Source: Episyrphus balteatus (taxonomy: Eukaryota; Arthropoda; Insecta; Diptera; Syrphidae). Taken from it: DNA of 64,000 nucleotides. Of this stretch, positions 11,011 to 23,520 are shown piece by piece. Position 1 is the first letter of the stretch; the number at the start of each line of letters is the position of its first letter. The stretch is taken from the NCBI RefSeq assembly GCF_945859705.1, contig NC_079134.1, forward strand, positions 51,018,402-51,082,401. Direction: 5' to 3'. Position numbers and translations under genes: made by a program. Under the pieces are notes generated by a model. It ran no database searches. It saw nothing but the letters and a program-made list of their open reading frames with translations, and was not told the origin of the DNA.

Positions 11011-11214
11011 CGCTGGAGCGAATTAGGGAAAATAAAATTTCTCTCTCATGAGGTTTTTTGACGTAACTTGGACTGAAAATTTGAACATTTGTTTATTTTG
11101 GTAGTACCCAAACCCCAGACCTTCTTATGTCAATTTAAACTTCAAACTGGGATTTTTGTTTCGGATGTAACGAGCTTTCTTAGCAAATGGATATTGTCAA
11201 GAGATTTATTTTTA

Positions 11215-12601
11215 TGTCGTTTTCTTTCACTCCAATGAGAGTACCCTTTTAGTACTAATTTTTGCACTTTTGAAGGTTTTGTGTTCTTTGACGCCACAAA
11301 AGTGTAAAAAAAAAATTACTCCGGAGTAATTTTAGTACTACGGAGTACCCCGGATTTACTCCACATTTTTAGTCAGATTTACACCGATTTGCACACACAC
11401 TTATGAATTTGAAGTTTGACATTTTAAAATTTTGTTTGAAAAGTGAAAAATGCGAAAAGTTTTTCTTTCAAACTCTTTTGTTATTAACAAAAACAACCAT
11501 TAATGAATATATTTTTTATTGTATTATATTCCGCCAGATATATTTCTTCCATTTTTTTCGTTAATTCTTCACTTTTTCCAAAATGAAATTGAAAACCGAA
11601 TAAAAAAATTTTCAGCCAGTGCTCTTCATCAATAAAAAAAAAAATCCTGTGCCAGATAAAAAAAAATCCCATTTTTTTTCTGCGATGATGGGATATTTTT
11701 ATTTTACAATTATCAACCTAAGGGTGTGTGTCAATTAGGCTGAAAAAACCGATGAGAAGTATAATGAAAAATATATCAAAATTAAAAATTAAGTCCGCTT
11801 CTACACGAAGACGCAAAGCGCGAGACGCACATAAGAGCAAGGGAGAAATGAAGTTCGAAGAAAAGGGAAGGAAGATTTTTTACCGTGAGTCTCCGGTAAA
11901 AAAATTTGTGACTCTTTTTGACGTTTCTCTTTGATATTGTTCTTTTTTTGCTGTTCTGCTTTATTTTATTTCGTCGGTCGCGGAGTCTGCTTCGTCGGTT
12001 GTGTATTATTTGCGTGTATAGTAACGTTTTTAATTTATTAAATGTTCGTTGCACATGGACCCCACTGGAGTTGTTTTTTTTTTTTGTATATTTTGGTGTT
12101 TTTTTTGGAATTAAGTAGACGCACAAGATGCACATAAGAGCAAAGGAGAAATCGATCTTTCTCTCTCCCTTGTTCTTATGTGCATCTTGTGCGACTACGT
12201 CTTCCTGCAGAAGTCGTCATACGAAAACAAGAACAAAATAAAACCAAAGAAAATAGCTGTCAAATTTGCGCCTTCAAAAAAATACTACGTGTAGAAGCGC
12301 GCGACGCACCGAAACGAAAATCAAAAGGAAATTCGAACATAATTTCTGCGCCTTGCATCTTCGTGTAGAAGCAGACTTATCAACGAATGCTTCATATGTT
12401 ATCAATATTAATTTTTTTTTTTTTCAATTCATAAAATTTGTCCCTAGGCCTGTTATTACTATTTTTTTCAAGGAAATTATCCATTTTTGCCTTGTCACAC
12501 ACACAATTACAAATAAAAAAATTACTCTCATTATGTTCTTTCACTCCAGAAAAAGGAGTAAAAATTTAGAGTACTCCTTAATAGAGTGAAAGAAAACGAC
12601 A
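11215..12601 (+). mobile_element. Element E: TGTCG-family copy (1387 bp)
   Basis: Full termini, flanked by TTA at 11212-11214 and 12602-12604, same orientation as B and C. Internally it holds a palindrome at about 12115-12197 with 42-bp arms (GACGCACAAGATGCACATAAGA and its complement), also present in A. Reading frames of 117 and 107 codons inside it have no recognisable domain and shift between copies, so they are not genes. Confidence 0.87.
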
Positions 12602-12604
12602 TTA

Positions 12605-15500
12605 GTCGTAACTTTATGTGAGCATTTTTTTTTGTTTCATATAAAAAAACATATTCAAGAATTTACGAAAACAAATGTTGATTATATATAAAGTGTGAAA
12701 GAACGTATGCAAATATGCGAAATTCTAGGTAATGTTTTCCATTTGCCAATTCAAAGTAAGATTTCTGATTCTGACAGGTTGAAGAAGTGATAAGGAGAAG
12801 GAAATGAAAAAAATTTCATGTGCCATATGCAACTTCAGATTAAAAAAATTTGAATCGATATTCAAGTATCTGACTGGATTTTTTTTCAAGATTCCCAAAG
12901 TGATGTTTTTTTTTTCAAACGAAACCCCTGAGATCAAAAGTTAAGGCTCTAAATATGGGAAACTGAGTAAAGTTGGAAGTCATTAACCCATGGATCTATG
13001 TCTATTTTTGATGCATTTAAAAATGAGGTGATCAATACCTTTTTTGAACATCCGGGTTTGAACACATCGAAGACAACAAACTTTTTAAATTAAGTTTATA
13101 CATACATGTATTTTATTTATTTATATTTTATAACTTTGTCATTGTTTAATATCTATCAATGTATCTTAGAAGTAAGTTATTTTAAGTCAATTGTAAATTT
13201 TTTTTCATGTTAGTTGAATATGAGGTAAATATTGACTTTTTGAAAAATAACGATACCAAAAAAATAGACTTTTAATTAGTAAAGTAAATAGTAAAATAAA
13301 TTACCTACTACTTCCAAATATTAAAATAAAAAGTATTGTAATGATATTAAACAAATAATTTTATTCTGTTTCTTAATTGTTTTTTAATATTAAAAAAATG
13401 AAATTAGCGAAGCACTCCAAAAGCTAAAGATAAAAGTACACTAAACTCAAAATTTCCTTAATAAATTGAGTTGTAACAAACTAGCAATAAAATAACAAAC
13501 TATTTCCAACTTCCCGTGCTTCCCTATAAGTAGGTACCTACATGGTCATGCTTAATTTTTAGATTTCAGTTGTAGATTTTTGTTTGTCTGAAACTCATAT
13601 ACATTCCTAAACTAAACATGTATTCTAAATTAACATCATACCGCCACAAGTCTAATTAAATTTAATTAAGGAAAATCGCATGCAACTTTTAGTTCGAATT
13701 GCATTCCATTGGTTCGATTTTAATTATGTGACCATGTTCCGACAGACCGGCAAGGAGGCAACACCCTTTATCAACCTCTACCAAATAAACTTTGAATTAC
13801 AAAATACAAAGGTGCTAAGCATACACCATCAGGCATTCACATCACACAGAGGACCTTCCAATATGTTCAACTTTTGCATAAATTCATTTTAATCAGCCCA
13901 AGGGTTTTGTTTAATGATATATTATTTTGCGCAGAACCACTAATTCATCAGCCAATTAGTTCTAAGCCCTGGCAAAGAGAAGAGAGGACTGCTAAGCCTT
14001 CGTATAGGTCATCATCCACCCACCCATTGAGTTTAATTTTCAATTGATGTCCAGTGTCCAGTACCAGTCACAAACATCGCTCATTTATTTTGTCATAGAA
14101 ATTTTCAATTACAGGACTCGATCTAAAACCAAAGAGGATAATGAAAAGCAATTGCCATTCAAGTTGACCGAAAATGAATGACATTAAGAGTATTACTGTA
14201 ATATCGGTTCCTGTTGGGTTTTAATGGCAGATTTGTGTTTGTGTTGGTGTTGTTGTATGCTGTTTACGAAGTGTGAGTGCAAACTTGAGGCATTAATTTG
14301 GTGAATGTTGAAGTGAGTTTACCTATTAAAAGTAAATCCTGTTATCTGTTCTATGGAAATGTTGCATGCTAAGTAGAGTTTGTTCATCGAAATTTTAGAA
14401 ATGATTGCTTTAAAGCCAATATAGGTAACCTGCAAATAATTCATTAATTGGGAACAGAAGGACCTCTAAGGTATTAGGTATACTATATAAAGCATCATCG
14501 AACGTCCCCTCTTGCGTCTATCCATCAGAACATTCAATGATTTTCTAAATTGAAGCTTCAGTGTGGTTATCTCTGTTCAAGCAATTAGCTATATACACAG
14601 TGAATCAGTGCGGAAATGAGCAGAGTAGATATTACGGGGAAAAAGGTATTCGGTAGCCAAAGGTACCAAGTACCAAGTACCAACCATTCCAAAACCAAAA
14701 CCATCAGAGCTGGAGTGTAATTGAAAAATAACACTGGGATACGATAGATGAAGCGAAAGAACAAAGACATGATGTTATTAATGATTTAATGGAGGATTCG
14801 TGGCTTGTGGCAAAATGAGTAGGTACAGAGAATATTGAAGTACTATTACGAAAATAAATATTTCGATAAAATTAATTGATTTTTGGTAATTTAAAGATAG
14901 GTAGGTACCTAATGTTTGATTTGAAAAAAAAAAAAAAAAAAAAATAGCTGGGTTATACCAAAGTATGGTAAGTATTGAAGTACAAATTAAAGGTTTTGTA
15001 ACATTGTAAGCATTTATGTACATTCAATATTTATTTTATTTTTGTAATTTATTTAAGGATAAGAAAAAAAACAAATACAAAATTAATTAGCTTTAAGTTC
15101 ACAAAGTTAATAACGTTTACATTAAGTAGGTACTCGCCAAAGCTGTTTTGGATGCCCTAAAGTTTTCCCTTTTCTTTGAAGATATCTACTAGCAAATACT
15201 TGTGATTTTAAATTCTTTAATCCAGTGTTTCTAATACTTCCAGTATCTATTGAAGAAAAATCCGTTAAGTAAGTACCTAGTATTAAGATCCTCAAATTAT
15301 TGCTTTTTACAGTTGAAGGTCCTTTACTTTTCGGCTGTCGTCTTACAATACAATACAATACAATTTCGAGTATTGCTCTAAAATTACGAGTTTTTACCTT
15401 AATCTTTTCTTTGTCTCATATCATTAGTCCAAGAACCGTTTATTCTACATCTTAAGAAACGATTAATATACTTATGTATAAAAAGACTCTATCTTCTTTA
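12605..15500. other. Intergenic DNA
   Basis: No gene is recognised. Contains poly-T/A tracts (including A about 21 long near 14924-14944), a triple ACCAAGT run near 14666, and a short ACAAT pentamer repeat near 15345-15363. The segment 13,600-14,300 has more complex sequence than the transposon stack and may be ordinary host intergenic or intronic DNA. Confidence 0.45.
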
Positions 15501-15502
15501 TT

Positions 15503-16381
15503 CGCGGCACACATAGGAAATAGGAGTATTTGTAGTAAAAACCTGGTCATAAGTCGATTTTCTGAAAATCAAAATTGACACCAAAAAGTTTGTCAAAGTG
15601 GGTGAAAAATAAACATGTGTCAATATACTGCACTCATATTTTTGAGTTCAAAGTTAACTGTTACATCTACCTCATTTTTATTTGAATGCGAAGTATTTTG
15701 GTAAGTGTTATTCTATATAACTTCTATCGAAGTGTTGTGATAGAAATCTAAAAAAATTTAAATGGAAAATTCTTCTTCAGTTATTTATTAACGATATTAA
15801 TAAAGTTTTGGAAATGTTAGATTGTGTTTTCTATTTTAATTCGGACTTAGAACTAGTTTCTAAAAACTTGATATTTTTGGTAAGTTACTATTTGAACTTT
15901 AATGATTTTGTTTTAGAATACCCCGTTATTCTGCGATAAATTGAATCTTATGAGTTAGTTTATATATTCTTTAACACAATGCAATAAAAATTGGGTGCTC
16001 TTACGGTCTCTTTAGAGAATCGAGGGTCAATTAGTTTTTCACTTTCTGATAGAAAATACTCCTTACTTTATGCAACGTTTTTTATTTTTAAATTAAATTT
16101 ACTGATGTTATTAGTGTATTTTATTTTGGGTGATCTTAATTAAGGTTGGGGAAGAGAGAAAAGAAACATTGAGGAAAAAAACTTCAGAAAAATAATGTCG
16201 ATAGACGGAGTACAGGCTATTAATCAATTTTTTTAGTTTTTGATAAAAAAATAAAAATAACAAAAACTCGGTTTATATTGTATTTTCTTGTAGGAAAACT
16301 CATTTTAAAGAGAAATAATAACAAAAACCACGAAAAATAATTATGACCAGGTTTTTGATGACAATACTCCTATGTGCGGCG
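15503..16381. mobile_element. 0.88-kb inverted-repeat DNA transposon
   Basis: The left end near 15503-15555 reads GGCACACATAGG...TAGGAGTATT...AAAAACCTGGTCATAA. The right end near 16339-16380 reads TTATGACCAGGTTTTT...AATACTCCTATGTGC. The order is symmetrical over about 45-50 bp, with one short GAAATAG insertion on the left. The interior is AT-rich with no recognised coding sequence. I could not define a target duplication or assign a superfamily. Confidence 0.7.
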
Positions 16382-16389
16382 CGGCGTGT

Positions 16390-18930
16390 CGAAAAAGCCC
16401 ATATAAGGTAACTCAGAAAGAGTGTGTGACCTAAACGTGCATTTGTTTTTACAATCTTAGCACGTTCTTACTTATTTTTGAAACACCAAGACCTTTTCAA
16501 ACAAAACTAAACTTATGACTACAATAACCATTTTTGTTGTACATACTTGCAACAGTCTTACCTACAATTACTCATATCACAAAACATTGTTAGGTAAACT
16601 ACCTTGACATTCAAATTATGGTAATGATGTCTTTAAGATATTATATAAGTTTATGTACAAGTACATAAATAAAACAAAACTTAAAATTACTATATAATCC
16701 TGGGATTAAAATTGTTCTCCGCGTGCAATTATCAACACTAATAAGTCAAAGTTCGTTGTTATTTTTTTTTTGTAAGGCTAAGAAAAGAAAAAAAAAAATT
16801 TAAATCTACGTATACTTTTATTTCCTCCAGCTATATTGTAACATGTCACGAAACGAGCTGACATCTTTTAACTCCTTCATGTCAGAGTTTGTAGAATGAA
16901 ATCCCATATATTTTCTTAACTATGTGTAGCATTATGCATTTAAAATGAAAATGCTTCGCCTCTGTTTGTTTCTTTCATATAGAAGATACCTACTTCCATA
17001 AGGATGATCTTTTTTCAACTTCAAACAACAACAAAAAAAACACATCTAATCCTTTCTGGAGAAGGAAAAATGTCTCCATATTTTGTTCTGGGTTGAAAAA
17101 AAGGATTCCTTATTTACCCAGAGAATAGGTATAGAGTGCAGCGAGCGGAACATTTTTCTTTGGACGTCTTCTTCTTAGTGGATATATAGAATGATATAGG
17201 TGCATTAGTTTTCAGAAATAGAGGGTGTTTTTTTTTAAAGGTTAGAATTTAAATAAAAAGTTCACACATAGAAAATTGACTATTTAATCGGAAAATATTT
17301 AAGTGGCAGGAGGAGGGATTTCGTGAGTTATGAAGAAATCAAAAACATTAACGTCATAAAGCCACGCTTATAGTTGTGCTATACAGCAACATTATTAATG
17401 TTTTTTTTAAGCAATTTATTGTAGGGAACCTCAAAGCTTCTAATACAAACACGATGGGACACTTTCTTCCCTACAAAAATAGCCACTGATATTCTTTTTA
17501 GATTTATATTTAAATACTTCATTCGCAAAAAAAAAAACACCCTTTTATGAATGAATCGTTTCAATTTGGTAAAATAAATTCCACTGTGCTTCGATGCAGT
17601 GCACTCGCTGTTCCTAGCTTTAGAACTCTCATTTTAAATAAGAAAAGAAGATTGCATTAGCGAATAGATCCTTGCCGTTTATTTCGCTCCTAATAAACCA
17701 TCCAAGGACTACCCAATTGAGTAAGATAAAGTTTGGAGGAGGTAAAATGTAATATATTATCTACCAAGCGCCAGGGTTTGTGCTGTGTAGCAGAAGGAAT
17801 TTGTCCTGCGGCTGTTAAACTATTTCAAGATCTTGTTGATTATACATATTTGTATATGTGGTGCCTATATACACAACACAAACACACATATATCCTACTC
17901 TACCATCCTAATGTGTGCAAAAATGAAGTAATTTCCACTCGCATTATCCTTTACCCAAAATGCCAAATGATTGCAAATATTTTTCCAGTTCACATTCGTA
18001 TTTGTATTGCCTATTCCGCACCGACTCAAGGATTCCACATGTGAGCACATATTTATAATGAAACGAAACAATGTAACCACCATCACACCATAAACCCCAA
18101 CTACCACTATCATTAACATCCCCTAAAGGCGTATACGCACCATATTCATGACGAGAGAGAGAAAGGACTTGTAAGGATATAACGAAGACGACTATGAGAA
18201 GATGAGTTTGATGGTTACAACAACAAGAACGACGAATGACGAAGTATTTAGTGCGGTTCGTTACACTTGATATATGAGAATTTCATCTAACCATTGTCTA
18301 ATACCGAAATTCTTAGCATTATAAGGGTGCTAATAGACACTTCACCCATGAGAAGCATAATTTATGACCCATACTCTCCGCCATCAGCAACAACATCACA
18401 TGGCACATGAAACTTGAACAAGAATTTTTTCCCAAAGATTCAATTGTGTTTTTGTTATCTACATTCTATGGATGGATAGGGTGCAGACGCAGAGATGTAA
18501 CTGAATATTTTGGACCTGTTTCTATATAGCCTATAGGGTAGCAAATTTAATTGCAAGTCCTCGCTTCGAAGAGATAAAGAAATAAGTTATTTTGGAGAAA
18601 GATAATACCTGCTAAGCTCTTATTTTTGTTTTTATTAAGCTTCAGGAAACATTCATACAAGTAGAAGTCCAAGTCAATTAGCAGATATTTAATTTGAATT
18701 TTTGCTGAAGGAACCCGTTTTGACCTTTCTACCACAATACATTGCGAAATTTGGCCGGTCCACTTAAAGTGCCTCCACAGTCCATACTTCATTACAGAGT
18801 ATAAACACAATGTCAAAGATAAAGTGGAATGTATTACCATCGTGCCTCCAGAAAAATTTGGAAGAAAAAATATGTTTGGGTGCAAATAACTCAGTAACAA
18901 CACTTCCAAGAATCTTATGGTTTTCGGTAA
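16390..18930. other. Intergenic DNA
   Basis: No gene is supported. ORFs of 100-120 codons at 17,733 and 18,547 lack motifs, splice context or homology I can recognise. The 17,700-18,500 part is of higher complexity and could be host intronic or intergenic sequence. Confidence 0.4.
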
Positions 18931-18937
18931 TGCATAC

Positions 18938-19675
18938 CCGAGTAAAAATAGAAATTGAATTTTTTAAAGAAAATAAAAAAAATCTTGACCGCCGCACTAC
19001 AGCTGCAGCACCGCCGCCGTTTGGCGGAAAATTTTGGCGCACCATCGCCGCACCACGACATCACAACCAACGTCCGCACCATTTTATTTTTAATGAAAAA
19101 TTCGGTACACCACCGCCGCAATACGACTGCACCATGAATGCACCAGGACTGCACCACGTCCGCACCATTTCATTTCGTATGAAAAATTCGCTGCACCATG
19201 ATACATAGTTTTGGACTGTTAAAAAATAAAAAAAAAACTACCGACGAGAAGGAGATTCGAACCCGAGTATCCAGAGCACTTTCAATTAGAAGTCCAACGC
19301 CTTAACCACTCGACCGTCAAGTCATGTTTGTACGAACTGGAAATTTGTTGTTGCAGCAGTGGTGCAGCGGTGGTGTAGCGAATTTTTTTTCAAAATGAAA
19401 TGGTGAGGGCGTGGTACGGCGGTGGTGCACCGAATTCGTCATTCAAAATTAAATGGTGCGGACTTGGTGCACCGAATTTTTCATTAAAAATGAAATCGTG
19501 CGGACGTGGTGCAGTCGTCGTGCGGCGGTAGTGTAGAGAATTTTTTTCATTTTTCAAATGAATTGTTGCGGCGCAATAGAAATTTCTGATAATGATGCGG
19601 ACGTTGCGCAGCTCTGGTGCGAAGTTCAAAAAGTGGTGCGGACGTGGTGGTGCGGTGGAATTCCATTTTACTCGG
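18938..19675. mobile_element. GC-richer foldback/minisatellite element with CCGAGTAAAA ends
   Basis: The ends are CCGAGTAAAA and TTTTACTCGG. Both arms are built from degenerate roughly 45-60-bp units of the form GGTGCGGACGTGGTGCA..GAATTTTTCATTAAAAATGAAAT. The units are on the minus strand in the left arm and the plus strand in the right arm, so the whole is a diverged palindrome. A tRNA-like sequence lies at the centre (19242-19323). No protein is recognised; the 132-codon ORF over the left arm is simply translated repeat. No target duplication was found. Confidence 0.75.
19242..19323 (-). other. tRNA-like sequence (degenerate, class II form)
   Basis: On the minus strand there is a Pol III A-box-like GTCGAGTGGTTAAGGC and a B-box GGTTCGAATC at tRNA spacing. 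The anticodon arm has stem TTGGA, loop CTTCTAA (would-be anticodon TCT) and stem TTGAA, with one mismatch. A variable region of about 15 nt is serine/leucine-like. The acceptor stem pairs at about 5 of 7 positions and the T stem at about 3 of 5, so it is probably not a working tRNA. It could be a tRNA pseudogene or a SINE-type Pol III promoter captured by the surrounding element. Confidence 0.6.
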
Positions 19676-19679
19676 TTAG

Positions 19680-22600
19680 AACCTAAAGAGACATTTTTTT
19701 TGATGTCTCAATCGATGGATTTGGAGGAAATTTTTAAAATGTATTTTTTTGGCTATGAGTAACCCCCAGATTGTTTTGATTTAGGCACGAAAATTTTATT
19801 CACAAGTGTAGATGAGCTAACCATTCTTCGATAGCTCAAACTCTTGACGAGTCAGTTAACTTTTTTTGGAATACAAAAAACTAAATCCTTTTTCACCGAT
19901 GCGGCGCCATACATGGTAAAGACAGGTCGAGGTTTAACTTTTTTGAATCCCAAGTTAATTCACGTTACCTGTTTAGCGAATGCATTTCCAAAATTTCTGT
20001 ACAACGTTATTTTGGCCCATATAAAGACTAAGCATTAACAATACTTCAGATGTTTATTGAATATAAGCTTTGAAATACCAATGGCCCTTAACGATATCTG
20101 CTTTTAAACTAATAGAGAATATTGCACCAAACAACAAAAAAATAACCAACGAAATTTCCCGTACATCCTTTTGATCCTTTTTTCCAAAGTTATTTCTTTT
20201 GTTCGCCTTAAAAACCTTTCATTTGTGGTTTCCATTGAAATAAAGTTATTAAGTTTCTTAATTGCCACCTTCTTTGTTTGTATCTTGTGTACCTTTATGC
20301 ACGAAAGCTTTCAGTTTACTTAACAAAATACCCAAAATTTCAACTTTTCCCACAACTATCCGACACACACAGCTCCATGGTAATAAAATAGCATTCATTT
20401 TGTTCCATATAGAATAGATAGAGGTTCTCCATTGCATTCGTTTGTAAAGGTACTCTCCGGTTTCAAGCACGGACGAATGCCAATTAAATGATCTACCTCT
20501 TGTGTACCCTATATCTATGCTTTTTAAAGGACACGAAAAAACATAGAAAGTATTGTACCAAAAACCAACCTATATACAGGAGTAGAACCGAAAGCAAAAA
20601 TGTTGTCCATGTATTTCCAGTTCCATCAGCTAACATCCATTCTACGACTTTTGGGTCAACAACAACTGGGAGTTCATGATGCCGAGTCCTATATACATAT
20701 CTTGGCTTGGGGTATTCATATGAAAAACGAACAATGCTTCAACGAGTTTTTGATTGGAAAAGATTTTGTTCTCGTGAAACGGATGTGCAATGTGGAGTGG
20801 AGTGCTGCATTTATGTAGGCCAAAAGCAGATGTGTCGTGTGTATGGTATGAAAATAGTAACTTTAAACTAAGAATGTAAGAAAAATGTGTAGAATGAAAG
20901 AAATGTTCTAATTTAAATGGGTTCATGCAGTTTTACGATAATAATGCAAGACTCTCGAATGCCAAATGAGTTATAAAAAATTGAGATTTATGGAGATGAA
21001 ATTTGTAGGTATAAAATCAGTTTAAGTATGAATAGGGGGAAACCCCCAAAACTATTCGAAGAATGCACACGAATGCAAAAACGGAAGATAAAGGAATTGG
21101 TTGGCTCTAAAACTCCAAGTGAAATTGGACTTGCGGCCTGAAATAAAAATTAAATCCAGATCGGCTGCGAAAGGAGATGCAGTTTATTTTGAAAAAGCTT
21201 GCAAATTGTTCTCGTCAAAGAGCCACACAAATGAAGAAGATAAGATTAATATGAAATAAGGGTACAAAATAATCTCACCCGAAGAAGCTTTTGGTTGGAG
21301 TTGGAGTACAGAATAACGACCAGTTTTGCTTGAGCACTTAAGCGCATCGTTAAAGCCGAAAACGATCTTATAACCTTCCAATCTTTAGATACCCAGATTT
21401 TTTCAGCGCAAAGCAGATATAAAATGAGTAGGTATGGACGTTGCAAATATATTGTTCAAATTCAACAAGATACTGCGGATTTAGACTGATTAAATTTATA
21501 TTCAAAAAAGAAAACAGTGAACTTATAAACATTGAAGAGCAAGAGTTACTAGAACAAATTATTAACCTAGAGTCAACGAGCTTACTGCTTAAAGCCTGGT
21601 ACGCAGACGTTTTTTGTATGAAACAAACGTCATTTTAGGAGCCTAATAAATATTTAAAATGGCTTTATGAAATCGGCCATTAAAGATTAAATAGTCTATT
21701 GAAAACATGATGTTCTTTAAACAATGGTGGATGGAAAAGTTTGTAGTGCGTTATCGCAATATAGATCCTCACAAAAATGATACATTTGTGAAACCATTCC
21801 GAAAAAATTAACACCGAAAATAATCTATAGAGAGAACCAGATGAAAAAACATTCAAGTTTGGCATTTTACCATTGCATTCTTGGATTCGGGCTTTTGAGT
21901 GTTTCTAGCAGATATCCTATAAGTTGGTAGTAACAAAGTCTTAAACAAAGACTCTAATTGAAAAAAATCGGTGAATACCAGAAAAAAGTCTTCAATCGCG
22001 AAAAAAGTCATGTCGCGAAAACTGCCGGAAACACCAATGGTGGTATCACTGCAAGAATTTTACTATACGTATACGCTATTGAAACCAAGGGTATATACCT
22101 TCGGCATTATTCTTGGTATTATATTATGTCTCCAAGTTGCTTACGCACCCAAAGCAAACTATTGAGACTTGCATTTAACCACTTGGGTGGTTTTCCAAAG
22201 AAACAAGCAACAAAGAATATATGCGTTTTCGAGAGCTCAAATCGAGATTTGATAAGCAGATTTAAAATTTCCTTGGATTTCCAGCGATGGAAAAGTCCGC
22301 AGAAGTTTATTTAAAAGCAAAACAAGTAAGTGTCCAAAAGAAAGACGTTCAAAACGAAAGTTTTTCAAATCATCACACTTCTGGTCGGCAAAATGAAATA
22401 TTTTCTATGTTTTGAAAATAAAATATAAGAATCTTGGGACCTTGGGAGTAGGGACGGTAGTTGGTAATCGAAAAGTGTGCTTCTATTCTGGAAACAAATG
22501 GAGCAATTAGGAAATGGCATCGTGTTTCATCCAGCCAGAGGTTTTGTATATATCTAGAAAATTTATAACTCACCGAATCATAACCTCATCATTCACTTTG

Positions 22601-23330
22601 GGAAATAAATTTAAGTGCATAAACTTTTAGAGTTCTAGATCCACGAAACCACCAGAAAGCTTATACAAACGTACCGTTACAAACAAACAAATATTTACTC
22701 GGTGGGATTTTGTCACAAAGAGCGGTTCGGTAAAGTGAAGCATGTTTTTGAAAATAAAAGTTGAGAAAAGAAAAAAGAAATTGAAAAAAAAGAAAAGAAA
22801 GAAATTCGCAATAAATACTTAACTTAAATACAACTGCTAGAGAATTTTGTTTGGATCCAAAAACAGCTGAAACCAGCAGTTTGGTGATAATTAGCAGTGT
22901 TAATACAGAGAACTGGAATTTTTGAATATAAAACACTTATTTGAATTAAACATAATCGAGGAATACTGCTACGACCAAGATTATAAACAACAAATCGTTC
23001 ATCAATTCAACACGAGAAGAAGAGCGCATGGAGAGGCGCAGGGATATAAGTTGCCGGGACATAAGGTCATAAGTACTGAATTTTTTTAAGGGACTTTTTT
23101 CAGGATTATTCTAAAACAAAACTTGAATATGGAGGATGGAAAGAATTTTGTTATCAAATCCGTAAATAGGTACCACTATTTTCTTACAGATAAGAACTTA
23201 TTGGGCAGCTCCAGCTTCATCAGATTGAATGGAAACCCAATTTTCAATGCAATCCCAAAATGACAAAACCGCATCCATAACGACCCTGGAAAAAACTGAG
23301 TTTCTGTAAGTCAATACGATAAGTTTGCTT
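19680..23330. other. Intergenic DNA with one MITE-end remnant
   Basis: No gene is recognised. At 21593 the word AGCCTGGTACGC repeats the end of the 150-bp MITE at 8687, without a matching opposite end nearby. ORFs at 21,441 and 21,958 contain charged stretches that might be old transposase, but no motif could be fixed. Confidence 0.4.
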
Positions 23331-23339
23331 TCCATCGGA

Positions 23340-23520
23340 CAAAGGAAAACTTTTATAACGATCCCCATCCGTCTTTGTGCTGCCTTGCACTTCTACGCAT
23401 CGGGATCCTACCAAAGAGACATCGGCCAAGATTTTTCGGCAGCCATGAGCCGAACTATGGTATCAAGGATTGTTGCTGATTCACAAGTCTAAAATTATAT
23501 TTTCAAACGAGCCAAATTTC
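23340..23520 (+). pseudogene. HARBI1-like (PIF/Harbinger) transposase, N-terminal fragment
   Basis: The plus-strand frame reads CAALHFYASGSYQRDIGQDF, then SAAMSRTMVSRIVADSQ. This is the helix-turn-helix region of Harbinger nucleases (consensus LRFYATGSFQ..VGD..G.S.STVSRIV). The fragment is out of frame upstream and stops just after. No catalytic part follows. HARBI1-type DDE nucleases mobilise elements with 3-bp TWA target sites. A longer C-terminal fragment of the same family lies at 35,300. Confidence 0.65.

Noticed and set aside
18810..19208. 132-codon ORF rich in A, P, H and T
   Set aside because: It translates GCACC/GCCGC minisatellite units of the foldback element.
19242..19323. Functional tRNA gene
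   Set aside because: Mismatches in acceptor, anticodon and T stems, and location inside a repeat element; kept only as tRNA-like.
21958..22314. Possible pogo/Tigger-type DDE fragment (NTNGGITARILLYVYAIETK)
   Set aside because: Only a loose resemblance, no flanking catalytic motif or HTH could be fixed.
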